A stretch of 64,000 nucleotides of DNA from Dyadobacter tibetensis Y620-1 (GTDB lineage: Bacteria > Bacteroidota > Bacteroidia > Cytophagales > Spirosomataceae). Positions within the stretch are counted from its first letter, which is position 1. The number at the start of each line of letters is the position of its first letter. Below are positions 45,381 through 52,087 of this stretch, piece after piece. The translations under genes and the position numbers were made by a program. The notes under the pieces were generated by a model, which did no database searches, was not told where the DNA came from, and saw only the letters and a program-made list of their open reading frames with translations. Where the stretch lies: assembly GCF_000566685.1 (NCBI RefSeq), contig NZ_AZQN01000003.1, positions 124,001-188,000 of the forward strand. The letters are read 5' to 3'.

Positions 45381-46715
45381 CTATAACATCTTGCGTTTTA
45401 CGAAGCCACTCCCATAGAGAATAACAAGCAAAAGAAGTACAATTAACAATGCCTTGAGGTTTATGGAAATATTGATGAGTTCCCTAGTTCCATTTGTATC
45501 AATTTTGTATGTAAAATATTTATTTTCTGCAATTCCAAACCCATTTTTTAATGGAAATGCCTTATGATACTTAATTTCTGTAATCAATTGGCCAGTAGTA
45601 TCAATATATCCATATTTATTATCCATTCTTACAACAGCAATATAGTCATTGAAATAGGAAGTAAAGTCATACACTAAAGGTGTTTTTATTACACCCGTAG
45701 TATCAATATGACCATATCGACCATTGACACCAACTGACGCCCTATTGTCTTCCGAAAAGGATTGGACTTCATCATATTGGTAAGGAATTTTCAATTCCCC
45801 ATTATAACTAATACACCCCCATTTACTACCTTTTTTAACCCATATTCTGTTTAAAGTGGGCTTTTTGGTATCCAAAAACTGAAAGGAAATAGCAATATCG
45901 CCTGTATTTCGATCTAAATATCCGTATTGGGAATCATACTTTGCTCGTTGCAAGCGATTGGTAGAATAATCATAAGCTATATCCAACTCTTCCAAAATAA
46001 CCGGCATTTTTAGAATCTTTAGTGTATTAATTAGTCCATATAGGCCATTATTATGAATAACGGTAAGGTGAATTCTCTCTTTGATCTCCTTTTCTAAGTA
46101 GCTATTTAATTTGGGAGAAAGATTCAAAATATTGCCATTCTTATGCCAAAATAAAGTTTCCTCGGATTCATTGCCGCAGGAATAAGCCTCAATTGCATTT
46201 TTTATTAAAAAATCATTCTTGAACAAATATGTTGGAAGCTGAGAAACACATTTTCCGGTATTGTCAATATACTTTAAGGCATAGTGGTCTTTAATTGGTT
46301 CGATAACCCATGCCCTACCATTACTAAATTTGCTTGCTGATTTATAAATTGGATCAATAACAATACTCCCTTTATTGTTTAAGTAGCCATGCACTCCATA
46401 GGGTTGTGAATCATCTTTTGCAACAACAAATTCCGCTAACCCATTGCTAAATAAACCGATATCCCGGTATGCACGAGTAAGCCTATTTCCGCTACTGTCC
46501 ACTAAGAACGTTTTGGGGATACCACAATAGGTGGTTCGTTTTTGTGCAATGAAAACTCCCCCTGATTCAATTACAGAGGTGTAATTACTTCTCCATTCGT
46601 GTGCTTTATTTGAATTTTCGCAGAAACCATTTGAATTATAGAAATTTGACAACATTAAAACAAGAATCAACAAATTCACTTTTGGTGAATGTGGTTTTAT
46701 AATTTGATTTTCCAT
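45381..46715 (-). CDS. Secreted or membrane-anchored WG-repeat protein
   Basis: 444 residues with an N-terminal signal/anchor (VNLLILVLMLSNFYNSNGF) and at least five WG-type repeats such as YGYLDRNTGDIAI, KWGCISYNGELKIPYQYDEV, YGHIDTTGVIKTPLVYDF and YGYIDTTGQLITEIKY. A C-terminal hydrophobic segment followed by basic residues (ALLIVLLLLVILYGSGFVKR) may anchor it. It is the last leftward gene of the peptide island, just downstream of precursor 1. A role in immunity or surface display is possible but unproven. Confidence 0.75.
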   Translation of the reverse strand: MENQIIKPHSPKVNLLILVLMLSNFYNSNGFCENSNKAHEWRSNYTSVIESGGVFIAQKRTTYCGIPKTFLVDSSGNRLTRAYRDIGLFSNGLAEFVVAKDDSQPYGVHGYLNNKGSIVIDPIYKSASKFSNGRAWVIEPIKDHYALKYIDNTGKCVSQLPTYLFKNDFLIKNAIEAYSCGNESEETLFWHKNGNILNLSPKLNSYLEKEIKERIHLTVIHNNGLYGLINTLKILKMPVILEELDIAYDYSTNRLQRAKYDSQYGYLDRNTGDIAISFQFLDTKKPTLNRIWVKKGSKWGCISYNGELKIPYQYDEVQSFSEDNRASVGVNGRYGHIDTTGVIKTPLVYDFTSYFNDYIAVVRMDNKYGYIDTTGQLITEIKYHKAFPLKNGFGIAENKYFTYKIDTNGTRELINISINLKALLIVLLLLVILYGSGFVKRKML

Positions 46716-46827
46716 TCGGTTTTAAATTAAAACTCCTGTTCTGTCTTATAATTTTTACTACTTTAATCTGATGTCTAAATCGTTTGTCAAGTTTAAATCA
46801 ATGGTAAGGTTATTTGTATATTAGGTT

Positions 46828-47092
46828 CTATTTAGGTAACGCTTGAATACTTTTATTAGGGTTTATCCTAAAGTTTGTTCTAAGGTAAACCATAAATTTA
46901 ACAGGTCTTACCGTGCACCCACCACCTTGATTGCTATCATTACAAATCCAACCCGCTTCCTTTTCGCCAGCTGTAGTAAAGCAAGCACTCATTGCTCCGG
47001 TGCAAAAACAGCGATATCCGTCCCCCTCCCCCCACAACATTCTTCATTTGTGCCCTTGTCAGTGCAAAGGCACTAAAGCTAGAAAAACTCAT
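46828..47092 (-). pseudogene. Double-glycine precursor peptide 1, frameshifted at a G tract
   Basis: The ATG at 47092 starts a leader nearly identical to the other precursors (MSFSSFSAFALTRAQMKNVVGG minus two positions). Right after the GG site come tracts of six and five G. In the leader frame the product is a short nonsense core; in the next frame a plausible cysteine-rich core of about 65 residues follows (GDGYRCFCTGAMSACFTTAG ... GWICNDSNQGGGC, five Cys), ending at 46828. Removing one G restores a single ORF. Either a real frameshift, slippage-controlled expression, or a sequence error. Confidence 0.8.
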
Positions 47093-47154
47093 GGTTGCTA
47101 AGGATTTAAGGTTTAAAAATATATTTACTGATTTTCGAAAATCCTTAGGGAATG

Positions 47155-47236
47155 GGTATGATTTGCTTACTAATAATTTCATGTACTTCCTCGCTGTGCA
47201 GTTCGGGGAATGGGGGGGACTCATTGTTTTTTCCAT
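47155..47236 (-). pseudogene. 5' remnant of an HlyD-type adaptor gene
   Basis: Positions 47171-47215 match the start of the HlyD gene at 49681-49725 in 43 of 45 bases, coding for PFPELHSEEVHEIIS. Here it begins with its own ATG at 47236 but is frameshifted in a run of seven C, and its reading frame then runs into KQIIPIP and stop just before precursor 1. Everything downstream of about codon 25 of the adaptor is missing. Confidence 0.8.
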
Positions 47237-47297
47237 TTTCTTATTCAGAAATCTTAAGGATTTTGGAATCAGTGGCTATAACTTTTGATATATGGTA

Positions 47298-47331
47298 TGT
47301 AAATCAAATGGAGCACTTCATTTGATTTACA
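47298..47331 (-). terminator. Hairpin downstream of the precursor-2 module
   Basis: A 13-bp perfect stem (47298-47310 with 47319-47331) and an 8-nt loop, located after the 151-residue gene and before the HlyD remnant/precursor 1. No strong T tract, so terminator or processing site. Confidence 0.6.
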
Positions 47332-47393
47332 CAGGTTGATGTAGTTGAAATGGTAGGAGCCATTTCCTTCGAAGCCCAAAAAAGATATTCAAG

Positions 47394-47849
47394 TCATTGG
47401 TTTTTAAGTAGGCTGGTCAATGCCAAAAGCATAGTATCATGCAGGTTTGAAGAATTGTAGAGAACAGGGTAGTTTTTAACAAAAATATCTCTTTCCCTAA
47501 ATAAGGCTCCTGTCTTTGAGTTCACAAGTTTAATATTTATGCAATAAGCAAGTGGAGCAGTATTCATTATTGAGGTAAAGCATGCCCCTGTACTAATTTT
47601 ACCCTTTAGTAAATAGGCAGCATCCGAAGAATCGGAATGGTATATATTAAGAGAGTCTAAAATCAATAAGGTAGCTTTAGTGTATTTATCAGCCAGTAAG
47701 GAGTCATTTATAATATTAGTCTCAAAAATGACTTGATTAATGGACAATTCGGATTCCCAAGAATTATTGGGAATGTCTTCTTCGATCCTAATAGTAAAGG
47801 CCAGAAGGACGAAAGCATAAACAATTGATAAGGCTCTTAATTTTAACAT
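47394..47849 (-). CDS. Unknown secreted protein following precursor 2
   Basis: 151 residues with an N-terminal signal sequence (LRALSIVYAFVLLAFTI). The mature part is a mixed alpha/beta domain with ISTGACFTSIMNTAPLAYCI containing two cysteines. No family recognised. It follows precursor 2 by about 60 nt across a hairpin. Similar placing of secreted proteins behind other precursors in this island hints at immunity or accessory function (inference). Confidence 0.6.
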   Translation of the reverse strand: MLKLRALSIVYAFVLLAFTIRIEEDIPNNSWESELSINQVIFETNIINDSLLADKYTKATLLILDSLNIYHSDSSDAAYLLKGKISTGACFTSIMNTAPLAYCINIKLVNSKTGALFRERDIFVKNYPVLYNSSNLHDTMLLALTSLLKNQ

Positions 47850-47869
47850 AGCTTAAAGGATTAAAAATT

Positions 47870-47899
47870 AGCACTTTCCGTCTTTATGATGAAAGTGCT
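47870..47899 (-). terminator. Hairpin directly after precursor 2
   Basis: Arms AGCACTTTC (47870-47878) and GAAAGTGCT (47891-47899), 9 bp, with a 12-nt loop, 9 nt past the precursor stop. Probably an attenuator that keeps precursor expression above that of the following gene. Confidence 0.6.
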
Positions 47900-47907
47900 T
47901 AAATAAA

Positions 47908-48087
47908 TTAAATATTAAATCCTACGCACTTAGTACAACTCGAAGTTGAGCTACAATAGGTATATGCTGCATTAAAATCTGCAAAGCAGTATTTCATATC
48001 ATTACAACATACATAATCGTAGCCCCCAACAACATTCTTCATTTCCGCCCTCGTCAATTCAAAGGCACTAAAATTTGATAAACTCAT
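47908..48087 (-). CDS. Double-glycine precursor peptide 2 (59 aa)
   Basis: Leader of 22 residues (MSLSNFSAFELTRAEMKNVV plus GG), then a 37-residue core YDYVCCNDMKYCFADFNAAY ... CTKCVGFNI with six cysteines, including a CC pair and CxxC. The leader matches the other precursors and ends in the GG site cleaved by C39-peptidase exporters, one of which (831 aa) lies in the same island. The start ATG is preceded by the shared upstream region. The product is probably a disulfide-rich or otherwise crosslinked exported peptide. Confidence 0.82.
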   Translation of the reverse strand: MSLSNFSAFELTRAEMKNVVGGYDYVCCNDMKYCFADFNAAYTYCSSTSSCTKCVGFNI

Positions 48088-48345
48088 GATTTCTAATAAT
48101 TTAAGGTTTAAAAAATATATTTACTGATATTCGAAAATCCTTAGGGAATGGATGTGCTATGCTTGGCTTGGTTTAATAAGGTTACGATGTTTCCTAGGTC
48201 TTTTAATTGAAAGGCTGTAGGTAAGAATAAAATGGTTTTTTGCATGAGACAACTCATTTGAGGTGCAAGTATAATTAAATTATACACAAGAAAAGTGCAT
48301 AAAATTCGCTCAATTTGCCTCGATAATTGGTTCAGTTTTATTTTT
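48088..48345 (-). repeat. Precursor upstream region, copy A
   Basis: This 258-bp region upstream of precursor 2 is homologous along its whole length to 59985-60243 upstream of precursor 5. It includes a partial GATTTTCGAAAATC-type palindrome (48126-48139), a short ORF (48141-48245), and a perfect palindrome GTATAATTAAATTATAC (48269-48285). Confidence 0.85.
48141..48245 (-). CDS. Conserved short upstream ORF, copy A (34 aa)
   Basis: Reads MQKTILFLPTAFQLKDLGNI then VTLLNQAKHSTSIP and stop. Copy B at 60056-60142 aligns without indels; third-position differences in Pro9, Lys15, Leu17, Gly18, Ile20 and Thr22 are synonymous, which points to selection on protein. It may be a leader peptide or a small effector. 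The stop lies immediately before the conserved palindrome near 48126. Confidence 0.55.
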   Translation of the reverse strand: MQKTILFLPTAFQLKDLGNIVTLLNQAKHSTSIP

Positions 48346-48360
48346 GAGCGGAAAGAGCAC

Positions 48361-48456
48361 ATATTGGTTGATCCGCAGTCACCTGACCAGGAAATTTCGT
48401 ATAATTGATCAGTGAAATAGCATACAATGTCGCCTCTTCCATCAACATTTTTCATT
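48361..48456 (-). pseudogene. Truncated precursor remnant fused to the HlyD 3' end
   Basis: Reads MKNVDGRGDIVCYFTDQLYE then ISWSGDCGSTNM, clearly a relative of precursor 3 (ADIICYFTDKANKISWSGDC ...). Its leader is missing on one side, where the sequence joins the end of the HlyD gene, and the core is cut after GSTNM, where it joins the upstream region of precursor 2. A dead cassette left by recombination. Confidence 0.85.
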
Positions 48457-49759
48457 TCCCTCCATCTCGTATGGTGGCAATAAGTCGTTCTGCAAGCCGT
48501 TTGTCTGCGGTAATAATTTCTGCTGTACCTTTCATGCCGTTGCGATAGCTTAGCTTACGCTTATACCGGGTCGTTAATTGGCTTGGGAGCGCAACATACC
48601 CCCAATACAGACTGTCGCGCCCTGGTGTTTGCGACAGTTTGGTAAGGCTTCCTGTTACCATTCCGAACTCCCGGTAAGGATAGCCATCTAACTTTATCAA
48701 TACTTCTTGTCCTTCCACGATTTTGCCTAAATTAACCTGTGGAATTTTTACAATCCCTTCGAGTTGACCGGCTATGGGTTCTATGGTCAGTAACTCTTGG
48801 CCAATGGTCAAAAACTGCTGCTCGGTCCAAGGGCCAGAGAAGGAAACTAGGCCAGACACCGGCGCAATGAGCATATAACGCTGTTTCCAGGAGGCAATAC
48901 TACTTTGGAGTGACTGTAAGGTTTGAAGAAAGCTGTTTTTCTGTTCGGAAATGGCATTGTCTAGTTCCAGAATTTCCTTTTGTTTGGCCGTCTGCGACGA
49001 GGCGCTCTGTATCAAAGAAGCAGCTAGGTTTTTAAGGGGGAATTCCTTCGCCAGAAGTTTTGCTTTCTCCCGTTTGTATTCAATTGGAGCTATTACTTTT
49101 TGTTGGAAAAGCATTTCTTGCGTATTGAACTCCTCCTGAGCCAATTTGAAATCTCGTTTTTGCAGTTCCAGCTGCTCCATCAGATTGCTTTCTATCAGCT
49201 TCAAATCCGATACATCCTTTTCAAGTAGGGATCTTTTTTGAAGATAAAAACCGCCTGCCAAAAAGGATTTTAGTTCGGCGAGTTTTAGTGTAAAACTCTG
49301 AAAATCATTTTGTATTTCACCTAATGCGCCAAAGTTTCCAATAGAGGCTTCTCTGGCCAAGTTCCATTGACCGTGGCTAATGATTTTATTCCAGTGCTTG
49401 AGCTGATTTTCAAGGTCTAGTACTTGTTCCGCATTCGCAGTGGATTCCGTAAATGCCAAAATCTGTCCGGATTCCACTTGTTGGCCATCATTCACCAACA
49501 GCTTGGTAAGCTTACCTTCGCTGCGCACGATCATGGTACGAGGCGGATTACTCGCCGTTAATGTAAACGGAACCGGTACTATATCTGGATAACGAACCAG
49601 CCAGCAAGCGGCAATCAATATCATCACCAACCCAAAAAACAACGTTATTCCCCACCGTACCAGCTAATGAGGCGGACGACTGATAATTTCGTGTACTTCC
49701 TCGCTGTGCAGTTCGGGGAATGGGGTAGTGGTAGAATTACTTATTTTTGTTTCTATCAT
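48452..49759 (-). pseudogene. HlyD-family secretion adaptor with in-frame amber codon
   Basis: From the ATG at 49759 the frame codes MIETKISNSTTTPFPELHSE ... SRPPH, then TAG (49664-49666), then LVRWGITLFFGLV and on for a total of 435 residues if read through. Relatives have Trp here (P-x-W-[LI]-x-R-W-G-I), so TGG to TAG is the probable change. The rest is a complete adaptor: transmembrane helix, barrel-sandwich hybrid (MIVRSEGKLTKLLVNDGQQV), long coiled coil with QKVIAPIEYK, and a beta-barrel (GYPYREFGMVTGSL). Reinitiation at TTG 49642 would keep the membrane helix. Its stop codon is supplied by the precursor remnant. Confidence 0.88.
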
Positions 49760-49760
49760 T

Positions 49761-50225
49761 TCAATTGATCACTTTATTTAATTCAGAGTTAGCGTGAATT
49801 ACCATACCGCCGTCATCATCTTTCCTAACCAACATATAGTTTAGGGAAGCGTTAATTTTAATTGGTTTTTGCTTAACCACCACTCTCTGGTGGAATAGAG
49901 CTAAGTCTTTCATTATCCTTACTTTCGTATCTAGCGCACCATCATAGATCTCCACAGAACCAATACTTTGTATGCCTCCAATGGGTATAACCGATTGATT
50001 TGACTTTAAATCAATTGTAGCTGGTAAAGACAAGGAGGTATCAGCGGAATCAGCTGAATCGATGTGCCATTTTGGCTTAATGGTACTTTTAAATGTAATG
50101 ATAACTCCGACGCTAAAATTGGTTGAATTTCTCAGTTTTATCTTACATGAATATATTCCCCATCGGAGCAGGTGAGCTATTTCACAAACACTTATTCCAT
50201 TGCACTGTGCAAATGGTCGAATCAA
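49761..50225 (-). CDS. Unknown protein between TlpA and HlyD genes
   Basis: Up to 154 residues; the frame opens with a TTG and has no convincing ATG start, so the N-terminus may be damaged. Visible parts are a beta-rich domain (IYSCKIKLRNSTNFSVGVII, TIDLKSNQSVIPIGGIQSIG) and ending NYMLVRKDDDGGMVIHANSE. The stop is one base from the HlyD ATG, so it belongs to the same operon. No family recognised. Confidence 0.5.
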   Translation of the reverse strand: MIRPFAQCNGISVCEIAHLLRWGIYSCKIKLRNSTNFSVGVIITFKSTIKPKWHIDSADSADTSLSLPATIDLKSNQSVIPIGGIQSIGSVEIYDGALDTKVRIMKDLALFHQRVVVKQKPIKINASLNYMLVRKDDDGGMVIHANSELNKVIN

Positions 50226-50243
50226 CCTACAAAAACTAGATCA

Positions 50244-51686
50244 TCATTCCAGTTTTCCGATGGTGATAGAGTCTATTGGCATTTCAGGGATATGTACCTG
50301 CAATATTCTGTGTATTTGTTCGTCGTCGGCCGACGGCATTCTCGAAACCATTATTTTTCCGGTGCTGTCCAAAAGAACATAATTGGGTATTGCCAAAGGA
50401 ACGGTTTCAGTTAACCTACTGGTCATTAAAAATTGGCTAAGACTACCTTTCCTTTTGCTTTTTCTCGTTAAATAATGTTCGCTGGATCCAAATCTGTCAT
50501 TATAAAGTTTAAGTCCCGATTTCCATTTCTTTTCATCCTCATCGATGGATATACTAATAATATCCAACCCAGATGAGCCATATTGAGTCTTTATTTTTTT
50601 TAGATATGGCAAATAATAGTAACATGGCCCGCACCAACTTGCCCAAAACGTCACCATCACTACTTTACCCTTATGTTTATTTAATACCGACTCCCAACTT
50701 GAATAGGTATTATCAGGTTTTTTTAGCTTTGACTTTAATATTTTGTTAGGGTATTCAAAATTGTTGTTATCTACTTTGTCCTTCACATAGGCCAAAAGGT
50801 TCCTATCCCTACATATTGCGTAAAATCTATTTAAATACTCCTGAAAATCTGGGAGATTCAGCCACTTGTACTTTTGTAAGAGCCATGCCATTAAATAATT
50901 TTGTTGGATCCCATTAAAGTTGAGTAAAGCCGAGCTAAATTCGGTATAAAATTTATTTGCCGGATCGTCGCCCCTCAATGAATCCTTACATAGGAAGGAG
51001 TTTAAAGCGACAATGGCAGTCCGATATTCTTTTCCGCCCATCCATAATGAATCCTTATCTGTTACGGTGTCCTTTATTATCCTAATTGTATCCTGATACC
51101 ATTTAGGAATATTTAGTGTATTGGTATTTTCGCTAATATACGGTCTCAAAAGATCCACGATACGGTAATAATCCAGTTCCTTTTCCAAAGTATATTTATA
51201 TGCAGAATCACTCTTAGTAAATTTTGAAACAACCTCTTTTCGCTTCCAATGACAGGAATCTAATGTTGAGATAATCAGCTTAAAATCTGAATCTTCCGTT
51301 TTGTGTATATCAAAACCCGGATGATACACGGTGGATAAACCTGGCTCTTTTGTAAGTAAGACCAGAGCATTGTAAATGCTATCCTTATTCATTACTTCCA
51401 AATGCCCTCCTGTTTTATGACGCCCAAGAACGATCGTATCGTTTGGCATGACCAACACATTTCTTCTCGTTTGTCCGTCAGTATACGTGAATGTAATTGG
51501 AAAGGGAGCATCTATAATTCTGTCATTCTGGAGTTTCCCCCAAAACATATTTCCGAAAATATCTTCGTGATGCGCTATTTCACCTACGGCGTCATTCTCA
51601 TTTGAGTAAATCATAACGGTACTTTGACCGAAAACAGGGTAAGATAATAGCACTGCAAAACAAAAAACTTTATATAGTAAATGCAT
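50244..51686 (-). CDS. TlpA-type thioredoxin-domain protein 1
   Basis: 480 residues with a signal peptide (VFCFAVLLSYPVFGQ). A 330-residue N-terminal domain of unknown fold (beta-rich, then helical) is followed by a TlpA/ResA thioredoxin domain with VTFWASWCGPCYYYLPYLKK (CxxC near residue 350) and a cis-Pro in PLAIPNYVLLDSTGK. It should act as a periplasmic thiol-disulfide oxidoreductase. It follows precursor 3 after a hairpin; its place among Cys-rich exported peptides suggests disulfide handling of those peptides (inference). Confidence 0.82.
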   Translation of the reverse strand: MHLLYKVFCFAVLLSYPVFGQSTVMIYSNENDAVGEIAHHEDIFGNMFWGKLQNDRIIDAPFPITFTYTDGQTRRNVLVMPNDTIVLGRHKTGGHLEVMNKDSIYNALVLLTKEPGLSTVYHPGFDIHKTEDSDFKLIISTLDSCHWKRKEVVSKFTKSDSAYKYTLEKELDYYRIVDLLRPYISENTNTLNIPKWYQDTIRIIKDTVTDKDSLWMGGKEYRTAIVALNSFLCKDSLRGDDPANKFYTEFSSALLNFNGIQQNYLMAWLLQKYKWLNLPDFQEYLNRFYAICRDRNLLAYVKDKVDNNNFEYPNKILKSKLKKPDNTYSSWESVLNKHKGKVVMVTFWASWCGPCYYYLPYLKKIKTQYGSSGLDIISISIDEDEKKWKSGLKLYNDRFGSSEHYLTRKSKRKGSLSQFLMTSRLTETVPLAIPNYVLLDSTGKIMVSRMPSADDEQIHRILQVHIPEMPIDSITIGKLE

Positions 51687-51701
51687 CGGCGAAGAATTTA
51701 C

Positions 51702-51735
51702 AAGTCATACGAATGAGGGATCATTCGTATGACTT
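51702..51735 (-). terminator. Hairpin directly after precursor 3
   Basis: A 15-bp perfect stem (51702-51716 with 51721-51735) around GGGA, 19 nt past the precursor stop and 16 nt before the TlpA ATG. Probably partial terminator or RNA stabiliser. Confidence 0.75.
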
Positions 51736-51754
51736 CGTTTAATTAATTTTATAT

Positions 51755-51982
51755 TTACTCACAACGATAGTCTACTCCTGGATATCCAGCATTCGTATTA
51801 TAGTCATTGGCAGCTTTTCCTGCATAAGAAAAACAATCATCCATATTGGTTGACCCGCAATCACCTGACCAGGAAATTTTGTTCGCTTTATCAGTGAAAT
51901 AGCATATAATATCGGCTCCCCCAACAACATTCTTCATTTCTGCCCTTGTCAATGCAAAGGTACTAAAACTTTGTAAACTCAT
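51755..51982 (-). CDS. Double-glycine precursor peptide 3 (75 aa)
   Basis: Leader MSLQSFSTFALTRAEMKNVV plus GG, then a 53-residue core starting ADIICYFTDKANKISWSGDC with four cysteines and ending GYPGVDYRCE. The ATG at 51982 aligns with the other leaders; an ATG four codons upstream is in the conserved 5' region and less likely. Located between the ABC exporter and TlpA genes. A near relative survives as a remnant at 48361-48456. Confidence 0.85.
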   Translation of the reverse strand: MSLQSFSTFALTRAEMKNVVGGADIICYFTDKANKISWSGDCGSTNMDDCFSYAGKAANDYNTNAGYPGVDYRCE

Positions 51983-52018
51983 GATTTCTAACAATTTAAG
52001 TTAAAAAGTATATTTGCT

Positions 52019-52032
52019 GATTTTCGAAAATC
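52019..52032. promoter_or_regulatory. GATTTTCGAAAATC palindrome upstream of precursor 3
   Basis: A perfect 14-bp palindrome 37 nt before the ATG. The same site, exact or with one change, lies at the same position before precursors 1 (47130-47143), 2 (48126-48139) and 5 (60023-60036). It could be an operator or an mRNA hairpin. Confidence 0.6.
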
Positions 52033-52087
52033 CATAGTAATAAAATAACTCAAATGTCTGATGGCTGACCGCAGACAGCCGCCTAAT

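Noticed and set aside
48141-48455. Single 104-aa protein
   Set aside because: It is a chance in-frame join of a precursor remnant, non-coding upstream sequence and the short upstream ORF, so I treat the pieces separately.
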